From contig NZ_MLYR01000018.1 in assembly GCF_001866655.1 (NCBI RefSeq), positions 1 through 64,000 of the forward strand: a stretch of DNA of 64,000 bases, read 5' to 3'. Shown here in pieces: positions 42,823 through 51,812 of this stretch. Position 1 is the stretch's first letter. Each line of letters opens with the position of its first letter. The DNA comes from Bacillus sp. MUM 116. Lineage in GTDB: Bacteria > Bacillota > Bacilli > Bacillales > Cytobacillaceae. The notes beneath the pieces are model-generated. The model was not told the DNA's origin. It made no database searches and worked only from the letters and a program-made list of their open reading frames with translations. Made by a program: the position numbers and the translations under genes.

Positions 42823-45800
42823 GTGGATTTTAGAAATAAAAAATTCAAACGCTGGACAAGCTCATTTCTCGCAGCTCTGATCTTAATCAGCACATTTTTG
42901 CCAAGCAGTTTGATTGGCAAAGCACATGCCGATATGGCGGATCATGTGGTGATATCGCAATACTTTGGTGGGGGAGGTAATTCAGGGGCTCCGTATAACA
43001 AGGACTTTATTGAATTATACAATCCCACAGATCAAGATGTTGTCCTTGATGGATGGTCTGTCCAGTATGCATCCAAAGCTGGAAGCACTTGGTCTGTTAC
43101 GCAATTAAAAGGGACCATTAAGTCCCACGGTTATTACCTCATTGTTGAAGCAGGAGGGGCAACTGGTGTGGATCTTCCAATTCCGGATGCGTCAGGCGCT
43201 ATAGCGATGTCCGGTACAGACGCAAAAATTGCATTATTTAAAGATAAAACAACTGCAGCCTCCGGTTCAAAGCCTGCAGATGCAATTGATTTTGTAGGGA
43301 TTGGTGGAGCGGATGCTTATGAAGGGTCTGCATCAACAAAAGCTACATCCAATACTACAAGCGCGCAGCGTCGCCCATATGCAAACATCGACCCAGCACT
43401 CGGAAAAGGTAATGCATGGGACACCGATGATAATGCAGCAGACTTTTATGTAGGACCTGTTGCTGTACCGAGAAATACTGCAAGCCCAACAGAAACTCCT
43501 ATGGTTCCACAAATTAGCTTGCAACCAAAAGGAAATAATATTCAATTTTTACAAGATGGTAATTCAGTTAAGGTTACAGGGGCAGCTGATGCCGTTGAAT
43601 CAAACTCAACTGTTACAGTCTATGAAAACGCATCCAAGGGTACTGCTCTTAAAACAGTATCTGCTAAGGCAGATGGAAGCTTTACAATCAATTTCACGAG
43701 TGATAAAACACCCCCATCCGTTTATGTAGCTTCAACACAAACTGGGCTTTCTGAAAGTGCACCCATTGAAATCAAGCTGGCAACAGCAAGTACGTCGGTT
43801 GACCAAACTAAATTAAGCTATGTGGTTAACGATGGAACAGGTACATTAATTGGCGGTGCAGGCAGTGCTGCTGCGAATGCGATGATTAATGTTTATTCAG
43901 AAAAAACTGCTTCATCAGCTGCAAAATTAAACAGTCAAGATATTAAAGCAGGAACATCAGGCGATTTTTCAACCACGATTAACAATGCTCCTGATACGGT
44001 TTATGTAACGCAAATTACAAACTCTGCAAAAGGTATTATGCTCGAAAGCGTTCCTGTATCCGTTACAAAGGCAGATACAAGTGCATTAACATCGATCAAA
44101 GATGTAAGAGCATATGATTCAAATGGGCAACCGTTAAATCTAAATAAGTACTATACAATTAAAGGTGTCGCCACTGTTGATACACAGATTCTTGGTACAC
44201 AGAAGCAGAACTTCTATTTACAAGATGCTACAGGTGGAATTAACATATTTAGCGGTTCTTATGATACTCCTTATAAGGTTACAAAAGGAGATCAATTAAA
44301 GATTACGGGTAAAGTTTTGATTTACAATGGATTGCTTGAATTCGAACCGACTTCCATTGAAAAAATTAGCGAAGGAAATCCAATTCCGGAGCCAAAGGTT
44401 TTATCCATTGTTGATTCAACAACCTTTGCAACTGCTGAACCACTGGAAGGTAGTCTTGTTACGGTTACAGGTAAGGTATCTGCAACAGCAAGTACACCTC
44501 CTAACTACAATGTAACTTTTGTGGATGAAAACAATAAAGCAACCACATTAAGGGTCATGGGAGCTACTGGGATCAATCCTGACAAAGATCTTGTGGTTGG
44601 AAAAAGCTACACAGTTACAGGGGTATTAGGACAATATACTACGAATAAACAACAATTAACATCAGGATACCAAATTTATCCACGTGATGTAAAAGATATT
44701 GCGCCTATTTTAAGCATCACTCATACAGCTTTAACACAAGTATATGAAAATACCAACGTTCCATTTGAAGCAAATGCAGATGGTGCAGAGTCTGTGACGG
44801 TTTACTATAGAGCAGCGGGCACCACTGATTATACGGCATTGCCGATGGCGAAAGGCAGTGATGGACGTTACACTGTCACTTTAGATAAGGTGAATGTCCC
44901 TCAAGACGGCTTTGAATATTATATGGAGGCCAAGCAAGGGGAACAGGTTAGAACAGCAGGGAAAAGTGATTCGCCGTTTGTTGTAAAAGTTATTCAAGAT
45001 AAAGAGGGACCGGAATTCAGCGGGGAAACACCACAAAATGGTGCGAAGGTAGAAACCCCAAAACCTGAAATTTCCGTTTTACTGAACGACCCAAGCGGTA
45101 TAGATGAAAATTCTGTGCAAATGTGGTTGGATGACCACGAGCTTAAAGCTCCAGATGCAACAATCAGTAAAACGCAGGTAAAATACACACCAACAGCAGA
45201 CCTGGCACTGGGAACTCACACAGTTAAGGTCTCAGCAAATGACGTAAAAGGAAATACAAGCACGAAAGAGTGGACATTTGAAGTCGTGCCTCGTTTTACA
45301 GGTGGACATCATTTCCGTGGGACAACCCATAACCACACAAATATTTCACATGATGCTGCCGGTACACCGGAAGATGCCTTAAAAGCAGGTAAAGCACATC
45401 ATTATGATTGGTTTGCATTCTCAGATCACTCCCATGATATTGACCCATCGCTTCTTGGCCAAGATACTGTGGACCATAAAGGAATGCAGGAACGTAAAGG
45501 CGGAGAGCAGTGGCAGCAAGAAAAAGATCTTGCAAAAAAATATACAACCAGTGATTATGTTGTTTTCCCAGCATTTGAAATGACATCTACGACATGGGGA
45601 CACTCCAATATTTTTGGAACAGATAATTTTATCGACCGAAATATTAACGGCAAGCAATACCAAGATTTGAATCAGTATTATGCGTGGGTTTTAACCTATG
45701 ATGATATTGTTGGTCAGTTTAACCACCCTGATATGTCTGCAAATGCATTTAATAACTTCAAGCCATACAATAAAAACTTAGACAAATTATTTACGATGCT

Positions 45801-48800
45801 TGAAGTAGGGAATGGTTCCGGCCACTATGGTTATGCAAATGCCGAAGGAAAGTTCTTCTCAGCACTAGACCTTGGATGGCATGTTGCCCCAACATATGGT
45901 GAAGATAATCACGAAGGAACATGGGGTCAAACGAACCAACGAACTGTTATCGTTGCGGATGATCTTTCTCAAGATTCCTTAATGCAATCAATGCGTAATA
46001 TGCGCGTGTACATGGAAGAAGATCCAAACTTTACGTTAGATGTTTTAGCCAATGGCTACTACATGGGTTCAACAGTTGATAGCAAAACATTAAAATTTGA
46101 TATCAAAGGAAGCGACCCTGTATCAGAAGCACATAATAGCACGGATTATAGCTATCTTCCAACCTCTTATAAATCAGATGACCGTATTGCAAAGGTTGAA
46201 TTGATTTCAAATGGTGGAAAAGTAGTGGATTCCATTTCACCAATGACAAAAGATTTTACTTGGAACCCATCCTATACAGTTACAAGCGGTCAGCAATGGT
46301 TTGTTGTTAAAGTAACTCAAATGGATGGTGAAAGAATTTATTCTGCCCCAATTTGGTCAAAAGAACAACCGGTTGATGTGAAAGTAAACGGAATTGATAT
46401 TGATGGCGGAGTTATCATTGGAGGAAATCCGGCAAAATTATCTGCTACTGTTGCCAATAATGGTACAGAAACCATTAATAATCTTAAGGTGGATTTCTAC
46501 TATGATTCCGTTGACCAAGGTCATATTATTGGATCAAGTGATATCTCCTCTATCTTAAGTAAAGGTTCAGCATCTGCCTCCACCATTTGGTCAAGCCCTG
46601 TTACAGGTGATCATAAACTGATTGCAGTGGTAACCTCAAAGGATGGACTGGATATTGGGGATGTGGAATATTCCTTACCAGTAAAAATTAAAGATCCACT
46701 TGGTATTAAGGTTTTAATTGATGCCAACCACGGAAACGAAAATACCTCGGGTGACAGTGGAACGTATAAAGATAACTTAAAAGCTTTCACATTACTTCTA
46801 CAAAAAGAAGGATATACAGTTGCTGAAAATAAAACAGCGATAACAGATAATGTGTTAAGCAATGTTAAAGTTTTAATCCTTACACATGCGAGAACAGCCC
46901 TTACAACGGATGAAGATGCGGCAGTATCCAAATTCGTTAAAAATGGCGGATCATTATTAATGGCTGGAAAAAGTAATAATAGCACTGACCCTACGATTAA
47001 TAACCAATTATTGAGTGATATTGGAACAAGTATCCGTATGAGTAACGATGGAGTATTCGATGATAGTAAAACCGGAAACTTTTGGAGTGACCCTGCTGTC
47101 AGCCCTTATGCAGTTAGAGTTCACCCAGGATTAGTCTCAAACTACATTACCGACCGCGTGTCATTTATCGATTACTATAGCGGATCAAGCTTGTCGTCAG
47201 CCAATAATCAACCACTAACACAAAGTGGTAAAGTCGTTATTCTTGCAAAAGGAAATGAAACCACTTATCAAGGCAATATCAAGGGTGGCTATACGTATGA
47301 TTCCGTATCTGACAGCACGGGCGGATCACAGATTCCATTAATTGCTTCTGATGAGATTGGTGACAATAAGGGACGTGTGATTGTCTCAGGTATGAACATC
47401 TTTAATGATAAGCAAATGGATGAGTCATACGAACCAAAAGGAAATGACGAGTTTTCACTCAATTCTGTGAACTGGCTGGCCCATCGCGATACAAAGGTTT
47501 CAAAAATTGCCGATGTTCGCAAATTAGCTGACGATCAGGATGCAGTAATTGAAGGAACAGTCACAACGGGATCCGGTATATTCTTTGATGCCTTCTATAT
47601 TCAGGATGAAACTGGCGGTATTATGGCGTTTAAAGAAACTCCAGACGATTCGTTAAAAGCAGGGGACAAGGTCCGAGTTTACGGTCACCTTAAAACCTTT
47701 GAAAATAACAAAGAATTCGAGTTTAATAGTTTTGCAACCGATGTGATTAAACTCGGCAGCGGCACCCCTATTGATCCAAAAGAAGTGAAAACGAGTGATG
47801 CGACATCAGATGCAAACCAAGGATTACTTGTGAAGGTAAAAGGGACTGTCGTTAAAAAATACGATGAAAATTCTTATGTCATTAATGATGGTTCCGGTGA
47901 TGTGCTCGTATTTACTGATGGGTATATCGTGAACCAAAGCGGGCCAGTTCCAACTCTTAAAGCGGGTGACACATTAGAGGCTGTGGGACTAGCTGGTAAA
48001 TTCGCAGAAGGCGAACGGATTCGTGTTCGCGATACAAAAGAATTAATTGGTACGCCAGCAAAAGTACCTGAAGTAACAGGTGTAGAAAACAATCATTCCT
48101 ATAATCATGCTGTGACGATTTCCTTTGATAAAGGAATGGCTACATTAAATGGTAAAGAGTTTGAAAATGGAACAAAAGTTAGTGAAGATGGAACCTACAC
48201 ACTGGTGGTAACGGATCAATATGGAAATGCAACCACCGTTATTTTTACCATTGATCAAACAGCTCCAAAAATTACTGGAGTTAAGGACAAAGGCCTTTAT
48301 AATCAAGATGTGCTAATTACCTTTAATGAAGGAACTGCGACATTAAATGGAAAAGCATTTGAAGGTGGTACCATTGTTAGTGAAGAAGGAAAATACACAT
48401 TAATCGTAACGGATGAAGTAGGAAACGAAACAACCATTCAGTTCACGATTGATAAAACGGCTCCAAAGGTAAGTGGGGTTGAAGATGGTTATTATAATCA
48501 TGATGTAATAGTTACCTTTGATGAAGGAACGGCAACATTAAATGGTGAAAAATTTACAAGTGGTACAACCGTTTCCGCTGAAGGAGAATATATATTAGTA
48601 GTCACAGACGAAGCCGGAAATGCATCAGTTGTGAACTTTACTATTGATAAAACTGCCCCAACTGTAACTGGTGTCTCAGACAATAGCTACTACAATAAGG
48701 ATGTCACAATTGAGTTTAATGGAACCGCAACATTAAACGGTGAATCATTCGTGAGTGGAGAAAAAGTCAGTGAAGAAGGAACTTACACATTAGTGGTTAG

Positions 48801-49383
48801 GGACAAGGCTGGAAATGTAACTACTGTTCACTTTACGATTGATAAAACCGCACCTGTAGTCTCTGGTGTTAAAGACAAGGGTCTCTACAATCATGACGTA
48901 ACCGTTGAATTTAATGAGCTTGGTGCTGTATTAAATGGAAAGCAAGTGGCTTCTGGAACTGTCATTACAAAGGAAGGAACCTATACATTAGTTGTAACAG
49001 ACCAAGCTGGAAACGTTACAACGGTTAATTTTATCGTTGATAAAACGGCACCTGTCCTAAAAGTTACAGTGGATAAACCGATCCTTTCCACACCTAATCA
49101 TAAAATGGAGACGATTAATGTGATTCTGGATTCTTCAGATGCATTATCGGGTATTGACTCCGTTGTACTGGAATCTATTACAGTGAACGAAACAACTGCA
49201 GCAGACGATATTCAAGATGCAGACTATGGAACATTGGATACAAAATTTAAATTGCGCTCTGAACGAAACGGTAACGGTAATGGCAGAGTTTATAAGATTA
49301 CCTATTCAGCAAAAGACAAAGCAGGCAATATTACTAAAGCTACTGCAACGGTCACTGTTCCAAAGGGGAACCAAGGGAAATAG
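42823..49383 (+). CDS. Giant secreted multidomain protein: lamin-tail, OB-fold, PHP, Ig-like
   Basis: 2186 residues from GTG 42823 (GGGAGG upstream). Signal peptide to about 36. Order: lamin-tail domain (37-165; VVISQYFGGGGNSGAPYN, KDFIELYNPTDQDV); Ig-like units (220-410); OB-fold nucleic-acid-binding-like unit (422-625; NFYLQDATGGINIFSG); Ig-like (640-822); PHP/CehA-type metallohydrolase (826-1110; GTTHNHTNISHD, FAFSDHSHDID, EDNHEG), with His/Asp metal ligands; Ig-like (1185-1290); a GATase-like domain (1292-1560; IKVLIDANHGNENTSG); a second OB unit (1565-1745; FYIQDETGGIMAF); five tandem Ig repeats (1747-2080); a terminal Ig-like unit. No sortase motif. It resembles YhcR-like extracellular nucleases in part. 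A role in degrading extracellular DNA or phosphoesters is inferred. Confidence 0.9.
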   Translation: MDFRNKKFKRWTSSFLAALILISTFLPSSLIGKAHADMADHVVISQYFGGGGNSGAPYNKDFIELYNPTDQDVVLDGWSVQYASKAGSTWSVTQLKGTIKSHGYYLIVEAGGATGVDLPIPDASGAIAMSGTDAKIALFKDKTTAASGSKPADAIDFVGIGGADAYEGSASTKATSNTTSAQRRPYANIDPALGKGNAWDTDDNAADFYVGPVAVPRNTASPTETPMVPQISLQPKGNNIQFLQDGNSVKVTGAADAVESNSTVTVYENASKGTALKTVSAKADGSFTINFTSDKTPPSVYVASTQTGLSESAPIEIKLATASTSVDQTKLSYVVNDGTGTLIGGAGSAAANAMINVYSEKTASSAAKLNSQDIKAGTSGDFSTTINNAPDTVYVTQITNSAKGIMLESVPVSVTKADTSALTSIKDVRAYDSNGQPLNLNKYYTIKGVATVDTQILGTQKQNFYLQDATGGINIFSGSYDTPYKVTKGDQLKITGKVLIYNGLLEFEPTSIEKISEGNPIPEPKVLSIVDSTTFATAEPLEGSLVTVTGKVSATASTPPNYNVTFVDENNKATTLRVMGATGINPDKDLVVGKSYTVTGVLGQYTTNKQQLTSGYQIYPRDVKDIAPILSITHTALTQVYENTNVPFEANADGAESVTVYYRAAGTTDYTALPMAKGSDGRYTVTLDKVNVPQDGFEYYMEAKQGEQVRTAGKSDSPFVVKVIQDKEGPEFSGETPQNGAKVETPKPEISVLLNDPSGIDENSVQMWLDDHELKAPDATISKTQVKYTPTADLALGTHTVKVSANDVKGNTSTKEWTFEVVPRFTGGHHFRGTTHNHTNISHDAAGTPEDALKAGKAHHYDWFAFSDHSHDIDPSLLGQDTVDHKGMQERKGGEQWQQEKDLAKKYTTSDYVVFPAFEMTSTTWGHSNIFGTDNFIDRNINGKQYQDLNQYYAWVLTYDDIVGQFNHPDMSANAFNNFKPYNKNLDKLFTMLEVGNGSGHYGYANAEGKFFSALDLGWHVAPTYGEDNHEGTWGQTNQRTVIVADDLSQDSLMQSMRNMRVYMEEDPNFTLDVLANGYYMGSTVDSKTLKFDIKGSDPVSEAHNSTDYSYLPTSYKSDDRIAKVELISNGGKVVDSISPMTKDFTWNPSYTVTSGQQWFVVKVTQMDGERIYSAPIWSKEQPVDVKVNGIDIDGGVIIGGNPAKLSATVANNGTETINNLKVDFYYDSVDQGHIIGSSDISSILSKGSASASTIWSSPVTGDHKLIAVVTSKDGLDIGDVEYSLPVKIKDPLGIKVLIDANHGNENTSGDSGTYKDNLKAFTLLLQKEGYTVAENKTAITDNVLSNVKVLILTHARTALTTDEDAAVSKFVKNGGSLLMAGKSNNSTDPTINNQLLSDIGTSIRMSNDGVFDDSKTGNFWSDPAVSPYAVRVHPGLVSNYITDRVSFIDYYSGSSLSSANNQPLTQSGKVVILAKGNETTYQGNIKGGYTYDSVSDSTGGSQIPLIASDEIGDNKGRVIVSGMNIFNDKQMDESYEPKGNDEFSLNSVNWLAHRDTKVSKIADVRKLADDQDAVIEGTVTTGSGIFFDAFYIQDETGGIMAFKETPDDSLKAGDKVRVYGHLKTFENNKEFEFNSFATDVIKLGSGTPIDPKEVKTSDATSDANQGLLVKVKGTVVKKYDENSYVINDGSGDVLVFTDGYIVNQSGPVPTLKAGDTLEAVGLAGKFAEGERIRVRDTKELIGTPAKVPEVTGVENNHSYNHAVTISFDKGMATLNGKEFENGTKVSEDGTYTLVVTDQYGNATTVIFTIDQTAPKITGVKDKGLYNQDVLITFNEGTATLNGKAFEGGTIVSEEGKYTLIVTDEVGNETTIQFTIDKTAPKVSGVEDGYYNHDVIVTFDEGTATLNGEKFTSGTTVSAEGEYILVVTDEAGNASVVNFTIDKTAPTVTGVSDNSYYNKDVTIEFNGTATLNGESFVSGEKVSEEGTYTLVVRDKAGNVTTVHFTIDKTAPVVSGVKDKGLYNHDVTVEFNELGAVLNGKQVASGTVITKEGTYTLVVTDQAGNVTTVNFIVDKTAPVLKVTVDKPILSTPNHKMETINVILDSSDALSGIDSVVLESITVNETTAADDIQDADYGTLDTKFKLRSERNGNGNGRVYKITYSAKDKAGNITKATATVTVPKGNQGK
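48066..49060 (+). repeat. Five in-frame repeats of about 200 bp encoding Ig-like domains
   Basis: Within the giant gene, units of about 66 codons share YNHDVTVEF, GTATLNGE, VSEEGTYTLVVTD-AGN and TIDKTAP. Consecutive units are 50-70 percent alike in protein, so copy number may vary between strains by recombination. Confidence 0.85.
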
Positions 49384-49419
49384 ACAGAGTGAAAAAGTAC
49401 GAAAAGTAAAAGTTTGAAA

Positions 49420-49456
49420 GAATGCCCTCGAATTTTTTCGAGGGCATTCTTATTGG
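49420..49456 (+). terminator. Terminator of the giant gene
   Basis: GAATGCCCTCGAA is complementary to TTCGAGGGCATTC (49438-49450) with a TTTTT loop. It lies 37 bases past the stop. Confidence 0.85.
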
Positions 49457-49505
49457 AAATACGTTAAATGTTGCGAAATTCATATAAACATATGGTTATT
49501 TTTGC

Positions 49506-49525
49506 TAGAATTATAGTGTAATAGA
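49506..49525 (+). promoter_or_regulatory. TAGAAT promoter-like box upstream of the serine hydrolase gene
   Basis: TAGAATTATAGTGTAATAGA is preceded by TGC, giving an extended -10 (TGnTAGAAT). It matches the box at 42779 at 18 of 20 positions and lies after a terminator, so it is the only place for this gene's promoter. Confidence 0.5.
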
Positions 49526-49547
49526 CTTAAAAAAGGTGGGGAAATAG

Positions 49548-50819
49548 TTGAGGGTAAGACGCTTATTTATAGGGATTATAGCTGCTTTTATGTTTGCTGC
49601 GATCATGGTGCCAGGCAAAAATGCAAGTGCAGCGGAATTAACAGCTCAACAGGATTTCTTGACAAAGGCATCTGGAGAGTTGAATCAATACATAAAAAAG
49701 GCCGGGGGAACGGTTACACTTCAATACCAAGATTTAATAACGGGTGACAGCTTGCAAATAAGAGGGAAAACAAGCGGCAGGGCAGCAAGCACAATTAAAC
49801 TTCCGCTGACTCTTTATATCATGGAGCAGGCGTCTAAAGGAAAAATTAACCTAAATCAAAAGCTGACGTACCAAAAGTCTCATTATTACAGCGGGAGCGG
49901 CGTGATTCAATATCAAAAGGTAGGAACCCACTACACGATTCGCGACCTGGTCAAAAAAGCAATTATCTATAGTGATAACATTGCTTTTATTATGCTAAAG
50001 GAACGGGTCGGCCAAGACAATTTTATCAAATATATGAAAAGCCTTGGCGGCCAATATACCTATCCAAATGGACAAAACTTAACCTCTGCCAATGATTTAT
50101 CGATTTATGCGAAAGAGCTCTATCAATTCTCGAATAAGAGTAACTACGGCAAGGAACTTGTTGGCTATTTGAAACAAACCATCTATAATACTACGATTCC
50201 CCGCGGGATAAAAGCGGTTTCTGTCGCCCACAAGGTGGGGATGATCCCGATGTACAAAGTGTATAACGATGTGGCAATTGTTTATGATAATCAGCCTTTT
50301 ACGCTAGCCATTATGACAAAAAACATTTCCTATGAGAAATCTCAAAAGGTAATCGCCGACCTGGCCGGAATTGTTTATAAATATCACAAAACAAAAACAG
50401 CTGCAAAATATATTAAGACGAAAGCAGATGTTATGGTCTACTCAAGTATGTCTAAATCTACTGTAATGGGAACTTTGAAAAAGGCAGAAACCTTTAAGAT
50501 TACTTTAAACCAAGGTTCCTGGTACGGAATTAAATTTGGCAAGGGAACAGGATTCATAGAAAAGGTTTCTGTTACCGCATTAAAGAGTCCGGTTCAATTG
50601 AATTGGACAGCCAATGCACCGAAAAGTGGTACTATAAAAATGATTCAAGATGGTAAGGTTTATAGCCAATCTACTGGAGGAAAAGTGATCGGTGACATGA
50701 AAAAAGGTCAACAATGCTATTTTTCTAAATTGGAAAATCATGTTTATACGATTGATCTTGGTGGAAGAATCGGCTATGTATCAAGCAAAGATGTAACGGC
50801 CATTTCCGCCAATCAGTAA
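49548..50819 (+). CDS. Class A beta-lactamase-like serine hydrolase with SH3 domains
   Basis: 423 residues from TTG 49548 (AAGGTGGGG upstream). Signal peptide to about 28 (KNASA). The penicillin-recognising fold at 35-290 has Ser81-x-x-Lys84 (STIK), Ser142-Asp-Asn144 (SDN) and Lys229-Val-Gly231 in place of KTG. Residues about 290-420 form one or two SH3b-like wall-binding modules (KADVMVYSSMSKSTVMGTL, and GKVIGDMKKGQQCYF). The SH3 part and the modest KVG change suggest a peptidoglycan-related hydrolase rather than a resistance enzyme. Activity on beta-lactams cannot be excluded. Confidence 0.88.
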   Translation: MRVRRLFIGIIAAFMFAAIMVPGKNASAAELTAQQDFLTKASGELNQYIKKAGGTVTLQYQDLITGDSLQIRGKTSGRAASTIKLPLTLYIMEQASKGKINLNQKLTYQKSHYYSGSGVIQYQKVGTHYTIRDLVKKAIIYSDNIAFIMLKERVGQDNFIKYMKSLGGQYTYPNGQNLTSANDLSIYAKELYQFSNKSNYGKELVGYLKQTIYNTTIPRGIKAVSVAHKVGMIPMYKVYNDVAIVYDNQPFTLAIMTKNISYEKSQKVIADLAGIVYKYHKTKTAAKYIKTKADVMVYSSMSKSTVMGTLKKAETFKITLNQGSWYGIKFGKGTGFIEKVSVTALKSPVQLNWTANAPKSGTIKMIQDGKVYSQSTGGKVIGDMKKGQQCYFSKLENHVYTIDLGGRIGYVSSKDVTAISANQ

Positions 50820-50929
50820 AATGAACCAGTCCTAGTATTATTTTTTAAAAGGAGCAAGCCGGCGCTACTAAAGTAGGATTCTTACACATAACTATAGCAA
50901 TATATGACTTTTTAGGGGGAATCGCAATA

Positions 50930-51643
50930 GTGAGAAAATCCGCAATCGTCCTGTTTGCTATGGTGTTAATTGTAAGTACTGGAATCTTTTCTGCTCCCGT
51001 ATCGTATGCTGCTGAATATCCTTCCAGCAAGGTTGTCTATCTAACTTTTGATGATGGACCCAACCAGTATACGCCTAAAATTCTTGATATTTTAAAGACA
51101 AAAAAAGCTCATGCCACTTTTTTTATGATTGAAGGAAATATTAGACAGAATTCCAAAATTGTCAATCGCCTGATTAAAGAAGGCAATTATCCCGGACTGC
51201 ACAGCGTGTCTCATAGTGTTGCGAAACTCTACCGCGGCAGCCCCAATAATGTCGCCATTGAAATGGAAAAAACAAGACAGACGCTATTAAGGGTGACTCA
51301 TTTTAATAGCCATTTGACAAGAGTTCCATATGGAAGCAAGCCCTATATGTCAAAGCCGTTCCGGGATGCATTGGCCCAAAAGGGTTTTAAAATGTGGGAT
51401 TGGAATATTGATACGCTAGATTGGAAGTATAATAGAACAAGTCCTGGCACCATCACATCAAGGGTGAAGTCAGGACTTGCCGGAAAAAATGGACCGATTG
51501 TGATCCTGTTCCACGATTCAAGAGGCACTGCGCAGCAGCTCCCGATCATTATCGATTATCTGCGGAAAAAAGGCTATACATTAGCGGTCTATAATCCGAA
51601 GTATCATATTGTGATAAATTTTTGGGGGGATCGTAGGTTTTAA
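50930..51643 (+). CDS. Polysaccharide deacetylase (NodB-like, CE4)
   Basis: 237 residues from GTG 50930 (AGGGGGA upstream). Signal peptide to about 26. The NodB domain shows TFDDGP (motif 1, near 40-45), HSVSH (motif 2, near 88-92; metal-binding His residues), RVPYGSKPY (motif 3), DWNIDTLDW (motif 4) and LFHDS (motif 5, near 190). It would remove N-acetyl groups from peptidoglycan or another glycan outside the cell; the layout is close to PdaA-type enzymes. It is 110 bases after the serine hydrolase gene on the same strand and may be read from it. Confidence 0.93.
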   Translation: MRKSAIVLFAMVLIVSTGIFSAPVSYAAEYPSSKVVYLTFDDGPNQYTPKILDILKTKKAHATFFMIEGNIRQNSKIVNRLIKEGNYPGLHSVSHSVAKLYRGSPNNVAIEMEKTRQTLLRVTHFNSHLTRVPYGSKPYMSKPFRDALAQKGFKMWDWNIDTLDWKYNRTSPGTITSRVKSGLAGKNGPIVILFHDSRGTAQQLPIIIDYLRKKGYTLAVYNPKYHIVINFWGDRRF

Positions 51644-51665
51644 TTAAATAATTCCAAACGAAATA

Positions 51666-51698
51666 AAGACAAACCAAATAAATGGTTTGTCTTTTATT
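51666..51698 (+). terminator. Terminator of the deacetylase gene
   Basis: AAAGACAAACC pairs with GGTTTGTCTTT around an 8-base loop, followed by TATTATT. Confidence 0.85.
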
Positions 51699-51812
51699 AT
51701 TCATTAATTGCATTTTTAACAATTCACCTCAAAAAAATATGTTATAATTCCAACGGGATTATGTATTGATTATTCCTAGAATAATATATAGAAAAATTAG
51801 GAGGGAGACAAC

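Noticed and set aside
49548-50819. Beta-lactam resistance gene
   Set aside because: The fold matches class A enzymes, but the SH3 wall-binding tail and KVG motif fit a housekeeping wall hydrolase better; resistance is not supported by sequence alone.
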